From contig CP141140.1 in NCBI GenBank assembly GCA_035235625.1, positions 496,001-560,000 of the forward strand: 64,000 nucleotides of DNA. The letters are read 5' to 3'. Both the position numbers and the translations under genes were made by a program. How positions within the stretch are numbered: position 1 is the stretch's first letter; each line of letters begins with the position of its first letter. The stretch is from Saururus chinensis (Eukaryota; Streptophyta; Magnoliopsida; Piperales; Saururaceae). The notes beneath the pieces were generated by a model that worked only from the letters and a program-made list of their open reading frames with translations, was not told the DNA's origin and made no database searches. Below are positions 11,771 through 25,300 of this stretch, one piece after another.

Positions 11771-14700
11771 TTAAATCAAAGTTTTTGTTTCTCGTTTCCT
11801 TTTCTATTTCGTCCTGGCTTTGATTATTTTTACTCTTATTTTGTGAAAGTCTCGCTTTTGATCGCACTGTATGTACCAAGGTTTGGTTTCTGAGAGAAAA
11901 GTTTTTGTTTTAATCAAGTTTTTGTTTTTGCATGAAACTAAAGTCATAGATTGTATCCTGCTTATGTTTTTCTAAACTGCTATTCTCTTTGAGATCTCTG
12001 TTGCCTCTTTACATTGTCACGATCTGGAGACTTTCTTGGCTTTATTTTTGCATTAGTTTTGGTAAGTAGTGGGTTTCATTGTTGTTTAGAGATGCATTCC
12101 ATGTTGTCAAGCCTATTTGATGTTATAAATATTACACTCTGCCAAATATGTTATTCCTAATTTCTGAAAATCAACATAGTTATGCCAAACATGTCAAAAC
12201 CTAAAATGCAATAACTTCAGAATTTGGGATGAAAATCTAAATGTGCTAAATTTTAGGGACAAAATCAGCTTAGAAATAAAGTTGCTGCCAAAGAGGGTAT
12301 TAGCTGTCCGCACTCTAGAATTATGTTTAGGTTTTTTGAAAATCGGAATAGTTAAGAAGCGCTTGGGTAGGCAGAATGATCTAGATTGTGTGGCCGAAGT
12401 GCGTGTTAAAAGAACTCTTTGAAAATTATTAGTAGTAATCCCATCTAGTTCAAAGGGGATCCTTATTATGGGATGAAGGGAGTTTATAGGTTATGAAAAG
12501 GTCTATTAGTTGAATAATAATAACAATAATAATAGAAAAAATGAGAATACATGTTCTCTTGGTGTGTTGATGGGGTGTACATGTGTTGGTTGTGCCGATG
12601 GGGTGTGCGTTGTCACAGGGTGGTGAAGTTTATTATTTGTATTGTGAGTTGGGGTATACATATATATAGAAGTATTGTATATTAAGTGTGAGTGTATTAC
12701 AGGGCAATTTTCTTAATGCTTGCATACATATGCTGTTTTTGCAACACATGCACACAATATATATTATTTTTATGCGTGTGCACCTTAATACATGTTACAG
12801 GGATTACGTTTCATTACCCCATGATAGTGTACTCCACATCAGTCCTCTAAATAGGAGGCAAAGTGTAGATATGATTGAAGGCAAATGTTACATATTATCA
12901 GTAGATATGATTGAAGGCAAATGCTACATGTGCTTATACCTTGGTGCGTAATCCACTGTATTATGAATGGTGGAATAGCAAACCAAGTAATACACTAGAT
13001 AAGCATGGTAAATTCAATTATGTGGTGGTCAAGTAGCAATTGGTTTGATCCAAAACTATCATTTAATTTGTATTTTTTAGCACTAGTTTCTTTTATATGT
13101 TTTATCATAAATTAACTCCTAGTGAATTAGTTCAATAGGGGGGGGGGGAGATTAAGGAAGGAGGTGGAGGTGTGGAATAGTTAAGCTGAATATTTTATTG
13201 GTCAAGAAAAAAGAAAAATAGAAAATACTGCTGGGTGTGCCACACGGGAGAGGCATGGGGACGTCAAAAGGAGGGGAGCTCCCACTATGACTATCACTTA
13301 AACATTCACTAAAACTATAAATGTAAGTGTCATTGTAATTGTTAGTACTACTTGAAATGTAACTATTAATATTGATTTTAGATTCACATTTTTGTTAAAA
13401 AAATTTCCTTTTGTAATTCCTTACATAAAGACTTAGAAAATTTGGGGTCCCCACCTACACGCAAGTTGTTGATAAAACTCCAAAATAGTATTTTTCCTTA
13501 ACCCAATCTTTAGCACTCCATCATATGCAAATTAAGATTCAAGTTTAATATTTTAATAAAAGTAACTTCATTTAGTTAATTTTAGGTAAGTACAAAATCC
13601 AAGACAAGTAGTAGATGGGGGTAGCTAAGTCTTACTTTCCTACCTTTATATAAAAATTAAAGAATTTAAAGTAACAAGTACTTATAAGGATATACCTTTT
13701 CTCCCAGTTAAAATAGTGATGAGATATGAGCTTAAATAAAATCATTGCGTGTAAGATTTGCCAACAAAGTGTTGAAAGCACAAACATAACTTTTAGCATT
13801 TACCATAAATTCTTTTTATGAAGATGTATAATTCGAGTGGATGTATATATATACAAATAACAAAATTTAAAATCAAGTATAACATATTAAGATCTTCAAG
13901 TAAACATTTCATGCCATTGTGGGGTTAGATTTGTATTTTTATATTTCTTACTATTTATTAGTTTTTGGCAAAAATAAGATTAAATACCTCACTCTTTTCA
14001 CATGTTGGTGCTAGCAAGCAACCTCTTTCAAGTCCACTCCTCCCCCAGTGTCACCTTCTCCTTTACCCCCTTTTTTTTCGTCCTCCTCCTTGTTTTAGTA
14101 GCTAGCATGCCTGTTGTGGCAAGGCCATTGGAATAACCAAAATTTTTCAAAAAAATATTTGAAGGTCTTTTTATTTGAAAAGTTTACTTCAAAATATTTT
14201 GTCATATTGTGGGCTTGAGATTTTTTAAACAGGTTCAATAAACAACTTTATATCTTCTCTAAACTTGGAGAAATATTTTTATTTCTTATTTGTGTAATTG
14301 TGGAGTGTGTATGCTTGTTTGATGTGCTAGAGGTTTAGTTGAACCCTTATACAGAGTAAACCTTATCCGTCGACTTTAAGGTCTCTCACTATAATTACTT
14401 ATAAATAGTATATCCCTCATTACACATAGAATTTTGAACTAAAACCTGTTAGATTAGAAACTAGACTCGATGGTAAAGAGAATGCACCTACGAACACCTA
14501 AGGAAGACCTTAAATGACTTAGTTATGACCATTTGAAGATAGAGGTATAATATAATTTTGAGCCTACACAAATTTTCACTTGACCGATGACCTGACCAAT
14601 CAAATTGTGGAACCCATTCGCTCTCTCTTGGTGCCAATAAATAGTGTACATGAATTCTTTTGAACTAATTTTTGAGGTACAAAATTTTATATGGACTTCT

Positions 14701-15530
14701 GATATTTTAGTAGTGTCCAATACAAATTTTGGGATTTTTTGAAGTCTATGTGATTCATTATATAATTTTCTATTTAAAAACTATATTTTTATATATTATA
14801 TGGATGAATTCCGTAGTGTTAAGGAAAATAGTGTAGATATTCTTATTATTTCATTGATATCAATAAATATAATTTCCTTTTTTTTTATACAAGAAGAAGA
14901 AATTTATTATTATTATATTTGTATGTATGAACATGCATGTATATGAATAGATAGGGATTTCATGAAATACATATTTTTTTTATATGATTATGTGATGATT
15001 TTGGAAGCATGCTTAGACATATAGTTATGTTTGTTAGTTTTGTTATGCTATTTTTCATGTATTACATAAATAGTACTTATACAGTTATTTCATACTTATT
15101 AATATAAGTATTATTCTATGATATATTCATGATAATATTTTGAGTTTAAGTGCATGTTTAAGAATCTAATTATTTTGGTAGATATTGACGTTATTTTCTA
15201 TATATTACATGCATTGCATGTATGAGGCTATTTCCCACATGTTATTATAAACATTGCTCTTACGACGTGTTCATGTAGAGTACGTGAATAATTCTCATAA
15301 ACTATGTTAGATATGTTCTTTAGTAATTAAACGACTATATGTATAAATGTTGTGCGTGTTTGACATATGCATGTTTGTACTTATATCTTATTATGCGATG
15401 TGATTTAAATTTAATTTATGCATCAATTTAAGGTGGCATGAATTAGACCACACCATGTGGTGAAGTTGGTCTCTGTAGACGTTAGAGCCGCCCTACATTG
15501 CATAAGTGTGATGTCATGGTGAAAAAATCC
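11770..15530. other. AT-rich intergenic DNA, no gene seen
   Basis: There is no supportable coding frame. It contains a 36-bp tandem duplication at 12865-12936 (GTAGATATGATTGAAGGC...), a G-run at 13138-13148 and long T-rich stretches. Old transposon relics are likely but could not be delimited. Confidence 0.5.
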
Positions 15531-15594
15531 CCCCTAGTGCATCGGCTTATTTGGGGGTATTCTTTCCTATTAGGGAATTTACCCAAACTACGTA

Positions 15595-18500
15595 TGTCAC
15601 GCCCCGGCGATGCCCGACCCGAGCCGAACCCGATCCAAGGGCCGGTCAAGCGTGCGGGGGCGACGAAGTGAAAATTGAGAAACGATCTAGCGGAAGACTT
15701 AACCCTAACCGCGGGCGATTAACAGAAACACGGAGTGCGCACAATCCTTTGAGCAAGAGTAAATAAAAGGGAAGGAAAAGGTGTTGCTTATCACAAAGTA
15801 AACAACAATCTCAAACCCACAAGCTTAGTTAAGTAAAGCCCACACCGGCTCAAAATAAGTCATAAGCATCACAACGGTAAAATGAGACATAAATCCAAAA
15901 CAAGAACCCTACACAAAGGTCCTGAACAACAGCATAACTAAGGAAAATAAACCACACAAAGAACTCCACGATCATATCCAAGCCACCTCCGACCTTTCCT
16001 CGAAGAGGCGATCCTGTCCGTCTGCGTGTCACACCACGCAGCCCCAAATCAAAACACCAAAGAGGGGTGAGTTTAACAAACTCAGCAATGGTTTTAATAT
16101 CACTGACAACATCGAAAATACGATAGCATGGCAATATAATCTTTCAAATCAACGATGTACAAGGTACATCATTTTCTGATCCCATATTTACATCACTTAA
16201 AACTGCATCACAATGCATAATCAACCTGCATGGATGTATCTCTAACATAAATATTCCCACATGCATAACATCATCACAATCTGCATGGATGTATCTCTAA
16301 CATATATATTCCCACATGCATAATATCATCACAACCTGCATGGATGTATCTCTAACACACATATTCCCACATGCATAATATCATCACAACTTGCATGGAT
16401 GTATCTCTAACATACATATTCCCACATGCATTATATCATCACAATCAACATGCATGGATGTATCTCTAACATACATATTCCACATGCATAACATCAAAAT
16501 CAATATGCATGGATGTATCTCTAACATACATATTCCACATGCATGACATCAAAATCAACCTGCATGGATGTATCTCTAACATACATATTCCACATGCATA
16601 ACGTCAACATCAACCTGCATGGATGTATCTCTAACATACACATTCCACATGCATAACATCAACATCAACCTCCATCAAGGAGTAACCACACAATAATGTC
16701 ACACAGACGGGAGCATAGACAAGGCCACGAAGGCGTGTCATGGTCCAAAATTCTACACAAGAATTCAAGAAAGATCGGGGTTGTCAATCCCTAATACTGG
16801 TCGCCCTGGACGATCCTGGCTAAGGATGTCCCATTCTCACACAGAGAATCTAGAGCAGGGGTGTTCGCCCAGGGACATCTCCTGCGGAGGGAAGAGCCCG
16901 AGTTCTCACACAGAGAACCCTAGAACACGTGGTAGCGGGGTGCACACGGCATACCACATTGGATTCTCAGGGTCCAGATAACACACATAATAACATTCTC
17001 ACAATCCGCAAGACAAGTACACAACTCGTCCCCACATCATTCCATTTAATTAGACTCAACCCGGGGAGTGCACTCGTTCCACACATGAACTTCAAATCAA
17101 AATATGTCTTTTCGGACCAATTAACTTGTGATTAATCCACGACCGATAAACCCGACACACAATTCTATCACATTGCATCCGATCGGTCAAATTCGATTAA
17201 TCACGATGAAGCCTCACTTGGAAATCCATTTTCATAATGCGTGCAACATGGTACATGTGTGGGCAAAGCATACATGAATCCTAATCCATGATAAGTGCTC
17301 TCATCAGCCCCTAATGCATCATTCCTACTCACAATGTCAAGCTTCAACATCATCATTTAACCCCCATATGTCCAGCGGAAATCATAGAAGAAGAATCGTT
17401 GAAATCATAGCTAGATTCAAAACTCATCCACAAAGACTAAACACATATAACATCACTCATTTCATCATTGAGTCATGGCATTCACCAACATCCACACACC
17501 ACTAACCACCATTTATCATGACAAATCAATCCAACAATGATTGTAGTCCTACTGAAAATATGCTTAACTAAAGGGGAACAACCATTCATAATTTCAAGAT
17601 AACGATTCCAACATCATGCCACAAAACATAAGTCATTTCACAAATTTCTAAGCATATATCTCAATTCCATAAACTCAATAGCATGCATTTCCAGTAGCCT
17701 AACATAGCTTAAAACACTCCACATTAATATAAAATTGGCAAGCTAAAGTGGAATCATCAAAATAGACATCATATGCACAACATACAATTTCCTGTGTAGC
17801 CGATTGATCGCCCTTCAAGCCGTTCGATCGGTTACACGCAAAAATTTGAAATTTACAGTTCAGCCGATCGATCGCCTTGCAGGGCCGATCGATCGCCAAC
17901 ACGGCAGAACAGTCATCTTCTTCCTTTCGTAAATCCAAACCGAAACACCATAGATAACACTTCAAATCCACATCTAACACCCTAATCATCATCAAAAGTC
18001 CTCCTTGACTTCTAGAATATCAAACCAAACCATAATAATGCAAAACCCTAAGAAATCGGGATTAAATAATTCCATTTTCTAATGTTACCATTAACACACT
18101 AAATCAAGCAAACCATTTCAAAATAAGCCAAAAATGGAGGGTTTTACCATGGATAAACAGAGATTTCGAAGACCCATTACCTCAGCACTTGATTAAGCTC
18201 GGATTGAAGAGTCACCCTTCTTGAAATCCTTGAAAACACAATGAGTTTGAATTAAACTCTAATAGAAATCGATTTACTCAAGAAATCCCTAATTAAACCT
18301 TAGATCTAAGGCTTGTTGGTAGTAAAAATCGAATTTTAAATGTTAGGGTTGTAGTAAAACACAAATCAGTAGCTTTTGATGGTCAAAAACGAATTGAATC
18401 AAGGGGAAAATAGTAGATTTGGAAGAAATTAAGAAGAAAGCCATGGATTAGTGCTTAATTAAAGTAAGCTTACCTTAATCGGCTTCTAATTCGGGCCTAA

Positions 18501-18997
18501 GTGGGGATTAGGCCAGCCCTCCTTCCTTAGCCTATTCCCAAAAATGGAAATGGCTCAGGTTTGCCCTTTTATAGTAAGGGTTAGGGTATGCATAGGTAAG
18601 TTTTGGGGTGTAAATATGAAAAGTAGGCTAAAAATGGGTATTTTGTAAATTTAAGCACAAATTATGCCTAATAAAATTCTGAAAATTTTTGTATGACCTT
18701 AAGTATATGTCTAGGTTCATTTGACCCAAAAATAAACATTTCGACGGTGGGGCCCATAGGGGTCCCGCCAAAACCTTAATTTTTGGGAAAATAGTAAAAA
18801 TTTCAAAAAAATCCCAAAAATTCACATTTAGTCTAAAATCACTTAAAACCACTAATGTTGAAGTTAATTTTAGTCAAAACCATCACAAACTCTATTTATT
18901 TACAAAATCACCGAATAAGATCAGAAAACACGTTAATCTCACGATAACCCACAATTAAAGAAAACCAAAAACCGGTTTAAAGATGAGGGTCCTTACA
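15595..18997 (+). mobile_element. Long solo LTR (3.4 kb), TGTCACGCC family
   Basis: It starts TGTCACGCCCCGGCG and ends GGGTCCTTACA, with perfect 5-bp flanks ACGTA at 15590-15594 and 18998-19002. This is the signature of an LTR retrotransposon reduced to one LTR. No gag or pol sequence is present. It holds an eight-unit tandem array (16228-16675) and GATCGATC-rich cassettes (17795-17905). The perfect duplication suggests a fairly recent insertion. An inverted relative lies at about 46936-50411. The lineage of the parent element is unknown; long LTRs of this kind are typical of some plant Ty3/gypsy groups. Confidence 0.75.
16228..16675 (+). repeat. Eight-unit tandem array (about 56 bp units) in the LTR
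   Basis: TGCATGGATGTATCTCTAAC recurs eight times at intervals of about 53-59 bases, each followed by ATACATATTC(C)CACATGCAT. Each unit contains ATGTAT-CTCTAAC-ATACAT, able to form a short hairpin. Related units occur at 49310-49750 and, more diverged, at 19085-19500. Confidence 0.9.
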
Positions 18998-19084
18998 ACG
19001 TAATTCTTTTAAACTTTGTAATTAGGGATTGTTTGGAGTGAACATTGACTACTTATGTTTCGGTCGATTAAGCAGGGTTATTTT

Positions 19085-19500
19085 TATTGACTTATATAGT
19101 TATGATTATGTGTTAGAGACAGGATTATGATTATGCATAATATGATTGTATGGTAGAGACATTTCTCATGTAAGTTAAATATGATGATATGCATGATATG
19201 ATTGTGTGATAGAGACACTTCTCATGCAGGTTAAATATGATGATATGCATGATATGATTGTGTGGTAGAGACACTTCTAATGTAAGTTAAATATGATGAT
19301 TTTGTATGGTATGATTGTGTGGTAGAGACACTTCTCATGTAGGGTAATGGTTATGGATATATATGATGTGATTATGTGTTGGAGACACAAGTCATGCAGG
19401 TTGAATGTTATGAAAGAGAATGGTTGTGCATGGATATGTATGATATGTTTGAGATATTTGCATGCAGAATAATTGCTTATGTTTAAGTATGCTCATGGTA
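19085..19500 (-). repeat. Diverged tandem array, about five units
   Basis: TGGTAGAGACACTTCTCATG-type units recur, separated by TATGATGATATGCATGATATGA. They correspond to the GTTAGAGATACATTCATGCAGG unit of the sister LTR array, in the orientation of the 15538-20109 element. Confidence 0.75.
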
Positions 19501-20109
19501 AGGAAAATAATCAAAAATAAGATATTATATGATATGTAGATCTAATGGACTATATTGATGTACCGTGGTTGGTTTATGATTTACCTTTATCGTACCCAAA
19601 ACCTTACTAAGTTTTATTCACCCCACTTTTTGTATTTTTATTTTGGGGATGCATGGTGCAACATGCAGTCGAGCAGGATATTCTGTATGAGGAACGGTCG
19701 GGGAGAACATTGGAGTAGGTGTGGATGCCTTTGGATCTTGTTATATTTTTCTGGTTTATGCTTTTATGATAATAGAACATCATGTATGGTGGTTCTTGTT
19801 TCACATTCGTGTATATCTTATGTTTTAGACCCGTTCCAGACTTTCTGATTTGAGCCATGTATTTAGGCTTAGGATTTTAAGTTTGTGGGTATATGACTTA
19901 TAGACTAGTTCAGAGTTAAAGTTAGTTTTTATTCTACTTATTTCTCTTGCACAAAGGATAAAATGTGCACGACTCCGTATGTGTTAAATACCTGATAGAG
20001 GGGTTAAAGTCTTATGTTATGTTAAACCAACCCTTTAGTCGCTCCCGTGCGCTTTGACCGTCCCTTAGACTAGGTTCAGCTCAAGTTGGGTGGGTGCCAG
20101 GGCATGACA

Positions 20110-21310
20110 CCTAGGACCCATAAAGAGAGTGACTTCCTGAGATTCCTCATTTAGGAAGGATGCTATTACTGTTACAACTTCAATTTCAAAACACCATTTA
20201 TGAAAAAAAATCATTTTTTTAACAATTTAAAAATCATAATCCATCTTCTTCATATAGTTAGTGAAATTAAATCATTTAACCAAACACATCAAAATAATTA
20301 ATTAGGGGCATGAGAATCTATTGCATTTCAAAAATATATTCTTGTGATATTTGTAACACAAATATATATCTACATATCTAATAAATTAAAATATTCATAA
20401 TATCCACAGATTGCATAAGTCTATCAATAATGTCAAAGTTAATGAAATTAAAATGACACTCTCTTGTGCCTAATCAAACTCGACAAAAGAAATGCCTTAA
20501 CTAGGTGGAGGGAGAGTCAAGCTACATCTATGGCCTTCTTATTACTTCTTTTCTTTACCTAAAAACCTGCAATACAATGAATGCCAAGTATATGAGAATA
20601 CTATGTGGGATAACAATCTAAACAAAAACCAAAGTTTCGAATAACATACCAATCTTTATTTGTTAAAATCATTAGGAAATCAACATATACCACAATCAAA
20701 CATACATTACTTCGACAAGTAATCATTTCCTATAGAGAAATCTCATTTAAAGGTTCTCAAGACACGATTGACTTCATTTAGGAGCTCTACTTACTAGATA
20801 CTAGGCCAGCATGATATGACCTTAGTACTTCTAAAACCTACCTCACCCCATCCATACAATGAAGTAAAGGTGTGCTAAGGCTCATGGACCTAGTGCTGAG
20901 ATTTCGACTTCTATGATCTTTGAAACCACCTATATTGCATTACGTGAGATTAATCATCTTTTAATGCTCAAGTTTATTTGAACATAACTCTTGAGCCATA
21001 AAAGTAGTTCTACTTAATTCCCCTCCTTAGAGAGTCAAAAGACCTTGATCCTATTTTATACCAAACCATTTCCATTTATGTGGCTAATTACTCCCTTGAG
21101 GAGCCAAGACATTAAGGAACTCATGACCTTAGGTGCCTAATGCATTGTTTCAAGGTACTCTTTTATCATATTCATTATATCAAGTGGTCTCATATAGCTG
21201 CCTCAGGGTTTATTAACTCTTACTTACTAGTTCATATTCGACACTTCAATCACATCATCAAAATCTTCAAATCATGCATTTACATATTATTGCCATCTAA
21301 TACCCTCTCC
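20110..21310 (+). repeat. Non-coding repeat, inverted homologue of part of 50412-52242
   Basis: Segment 20750-21110 matches the reverse complement of about 50640-51000. Shared landmarks include TGCAATATAGGNGGTTTCAA, GGTCCATGAGCC and TTGACTCTNTAAGG. There is no coding frame. It resembles LTR-type repeat DNA, but its ends could not be set. Confidence 0.5.
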
Positions 21311-21909
21311 ATCCCACAATAATAGCTTATATTAAAAAGGATTTAGTTGAGACATGTCCAGGTGCTAGTGCACCCGGGCGCATCTCAGCCACGAGATTTA
21401 TATCCTGTGGCCAAGATATGCCTGCCCCCCTAGAAACTACAGTGCCATGAGATGTTAATCCTATGGTTGGCACTATAGCAGCTAGAGCATATACGCTCAG
21501 CGCAAATTAATGCCCTTTTTAAAAAAATAAATAAATTAGATCATCATTTTCAAAAATTAAATTAAATGATTAATGTAGAACAATTTTTTTTATAGAGGTT
21601 ATTGTTGTTGCATTCTTGCACATGCATACGCACAAGACGAGGAACATTGATAAACAAATGCTACTCAAACTTTGTATAGCAGGCTCTTTATGAACTTTAT
21701 TTTTGTTCAATAGATTGGGGTTCATTCTTACTAAAACAAAATTGTTCCTATAGTAATATCATGCCTTGTGCCACACGGACAAATTAGCTTACACAAATCT
21801 ACCCCATGATGGTTGATCGCACCACGCAACTAGCAGTCAAATGCCTCACTTTCACCCAATTTTTCACACTCCAAGTATAAGAAAGAAGTAGGAAAAAGTG
21901 GCTCCGTCC
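21310..21909. other. Intergenic DNA before the gypsy element, no gene seen
   Basis: This is a mixed AT-rich and CCC-rich sequence with no coding frame I can support. CTCCATCCCACAATAATAGC near 21308 looks like a broken MITE end. Confidence 0.4.
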
Positions 21910-22291
21910 TGTTGTGCATGATGACCAGACTCGACCAGTTTCGCAAACGACTAGTGCTTAGACTTTACTTTATTATTTTCATAGTTGCTTTGGACGATTT
22001 GCTATTGTAATAGTTAGTATTATAGATATTTGGATGTAATTTGGGTTGGTTCAGTTAGTGGCCCGGGTTAGCCAAACCACTAACTGGCATGTGTCCCTAG
22101 AGAATTGGGTCGGCCTTGGGTTGGGTTGGCGCAACTCCCTAGGGGACTGGTCGTCCCCTATATGGGGCGATCCTCTCTATTTTCACAGTTATGCAAGTAT
22201 TGAATTCCAGTTTCTCCCCTTTCTCCTTTACTTCTTCCCTTTTCTTGTGTAATTTTCCTAGATATCGATCGTGCATGCATTGGGCACATCA
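21910..22291 (+). repeat. Left LTR of the gypsy element
   Basis: It is 382 bp, from TGTTGTGCATGATGACC to GGGCACATCA, and pairs with 26998-27378. Confidence 0.93.
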
Positions 22292-22319
22292 TTGGTATCG
22301 GAGCTTTACAATTCTTGGA

Positions 22320-25300
22320 CATGGCTCGAGGTAAACAATCTATTGCTGTTCCTGAGGTTCAGCCGGAGAAGGAGGTTCCAGCGTCAGCGCCTGCTTCCTG
22401 CGGACAGCCCGAAGGCTGATCCTCCTGCAACAGCCAGCGACATTAAACTCGACAAAAACATGGCAGTGCTGGAGGTTCTGACATCGTATATGGCGAGCAC
22501 GGTCAAGGGAGAAGCTTTGGGGTGCACAACGCCCATCCTGCCAGGGCCGCCCCTTGCTGTCTTGGAGAAGGGCGGTCTGTCCTAGGCCCTTGAGCCGGCC
22601 TTCCCCTGCCCTCCGGTGCCCGTGGACATCGATACGAGAGTCTTCCCGGGCCCAACGCGATTCGGCCCTGGCATTCCAGCGCCAGAGGAGCGACACCAGG
22701 CCTAGGACATGCGAGGCACACCAGGTGTTCGAGAGAATGCCCCTATGATGCCGCCCCCCCACAATCAGTTCCCGGACGCAGAGGATGAGTGGGACGAGTA
22801 TCCAGAGCATCACAGTAGGGTCCGAGGGGGGGCTGAACCTCGCCTTGCTTGTTTACAATTTCCCCGCTATAATGGTGATGATGACCCTGTGGAATGACTG
22901 TATAAAGTGGAGAAGTTCTTCTCCTACCAGGGAACGCACTCTGAGACAGAGCGTCTGTGCATTGCGGCCTTTCACTTGGATGGCGATGCATCGGTTTGGT
23001 TCCAGAACTTTGAGAAAGAAGTGCACTATCCCACCTGGGCAGCCTTCTCTGACGAGCTTTGCATCCAGTTTGGTTTGAATGAATTTCAGGATTTCAATGA
23101 AATGTTGTCCACCTTGTGCCAGACAACCACCGTTCATGCCTACTATACATAATTCATGAAGATAGCCAACAGATTCCTTGATTGGCTGATGGCCGCCCTG
23201 GTGGGCACATTCAAACGGGAATTAAAACCAGAAATCTTGAGGAAATGCACCACTTCCCTTGCACAAGCATGCAGGACGTGGTGCGTCATGCTCACATTGA
23301 GGAAGAGAAGTTGAACTAGCAGCATAGGGGCGGACGGCTGGGACCTTCACCCCGGTTTGTATTGAGCTCTAATCCTATGGCGGCTTCTTCCAACAGTGTG
23401 GCCAATGGCCGCCTGGTCAACAGGCCGCAACTTCTACTCATATTGTCCGCCGTCTCACCCCCGCCCAGATGGACGAACGCCGAGCCAATGGGCTATGTTT
23501 TCATTGTGATGAAAAATTTGTGTCCGGACACTGCTGTGCTATTAAGGGCAGCTTGCTCGTGAAGGAGGTAGACAACGACTTGGATAGCAGGGCTGGTAGT
23601 GAACCCTTGATCTCAGAGGACGTGCTACCCAAAATTTCAGTTCATGCATTTTCGGGCGCTTTCACTCCACGCACCATGCAGGTACAGGGATTCCTAAAGC
23701 AGGAACAGATAGCTATCTTGATCAACAGTGGTTCCACTCATAATTTTATTAATGATAAGGTAGCTCATCGACTAGGGTGTTGGTGTTGGACTCAAAACTA
23801 TTTGATGTGTTGATTGGCGATGGCAAGCATCTTCGGAGTGTAGGTGTGTGCGCTTAGATTACCCTCTTGATTCAAGGTAATACATTTGTGACTGACCTTT
23901 TCTTGCTACCTACGAAGGGGGCGGATGTCGTCTTGGGAGTACAATGGCTGTAGGAACTAGGTGATGTGGTGTAGAACTTTCGGGATATGGTGATGGAATT
24001 CGAGTTTAATGGGCAGCAAGTTCGGTTGGAGGGGTCACGAGCTGGCACTCTTCTTTCTGCCCATGAGCTCCTTCTTCCGGTTTGCTCCTCAGGGACTTCT
24101 TTTGTAGCAACATGCTATTATGGGTGTTTCACAGGAACAGATACCATCTGATTTGCAGATGCTGCTGATAAAACATGAGGATTTGTTTTCAGAGCCGTAG
24201 GGACTTCCTCCCGTCAGACCTCACGACCATCAGATTTCCATTATTCCAGGGGCGACACCAGCCAATGTCCGCCCATACCGCTACCCTCACATACAAAAAT
24301 CAGAGATTGAACGGCTGGTGGCGGACATGCTTCAGTCCGGAATCATTCATCCTAGTACAAGTTCTTATTCGTCTCCCGTGCTGTTGGTTCGCAAGAAAGA
24401 TGATTTGTGGCGGTTTTGTGTTGACTACCGTGCTTTGAATGCTATCACTGTCAAAGATAAGTATCCCATCCCTGTGATTGAAGAGCTCTTGGATGAATTG
24501 ACAGGTGTCAGCATCTTTAGTAAGCTCAATCTTCATTCCGGCTATCACCAGATTCGTGTGCAGCCTCATGATGTACACAAGATAGCATTCTGAACTCACG
24601 ATGGCCATTTCAAGTTTTTGGTGATGCCTTTTGGATTGACCAACGCTCCCTCCACTTTCCAGTCTCTCATGAATGATATTTTTTGGCCCTTTCTTCATCA
24701 CTATATATTGGTCTTCTTTGATGACATATTGGTATACAGTAGATCGTGGGAAGAACACTTGATGCATCTCCGGTCGGTCTTTTCTATTTTGCATACTAAC
24801 TCCTTATTTTTGAAGCGTTTGAAGTGTTCCTTTGGCAGCCTGCAGGTTGAGTATTTGGGTCACATTATCTCCCAGAATGGTGTTGCTACTGATCCAGCCA
24901 AAGTGGCCGCTATGCTCTCTTGGCCGACTCCATCATGTGTTCGGGCGCTCAGAGGTTTTCTTGGCCTTACAGGTTATTATCGTCAGTTTATCCATTGGTA
25001 CGGCTGGTTGGCTCGTCCTCTTATAGAACTATTGAAGAAGGGGGCGCTCGCATGGTCAACAATGGCCCAAACAGCCTTTGAAGGGCTCAAGCAGGCAATG
25101 GCGTCTGCCCCGGTCTTGCTCTTACCAGATTTTAGTCGGCCGTTTGTGGTGGAGACGGATGCGTCAAAGAAGGGCTTGGGCGCTGTCCTATTGTAGGATG
25201 ATCGCCCTATAACTTATTTCAGTAAAGCTCTAGCTGGTTGTTCCTTGTCTATGTCAGTGTATGAGAAGGAAATGTTGGCTATCATCCTCGCCATTGCCAA

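Larger units (their letters stand above)
15538..20109 (-). mobile_element. Probable solo LTR, split by a later LTR insertion
   Basis: On the minus strand the element begins TGTCATGCCCTGGC at 20109, closely related to the TGTCACGCC start of the LTR inserted in it. CCTAG flanks it on the right (20110-20114), and an identical CCTAG at 15533-15537 precedes TGCATC on the left, giving TG...CA ends with a 5-bp duplication. Without the 3.4 kb insert it is about 1.2 kb. It is non-coding. The left end rests on the duplication alone and is tentative. It must predate the insertion it contains. Confidence 0.5.

Noticed and set aside
16228-16675. Regularly spaced repeats resembling a CRISPR array
   Set aside because: The units are nearly contiguous tandem copies without distinct spacers, lie in a plant LTR, and have no cas genes nearby.
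22261-22275. GATATCGATCGTGCATGCAT as part of the GATCGATC cassette family
   Set aside because: It is the normal end of the gypsy LTR, present in both LTRs, and lacks the cassette's spacing and CTACACTGTA context.
22340-22813. 157-codon minus-strand frame
   Set aside because: It lies opposite the gag region of the gypsy element and has no recognisable domain.
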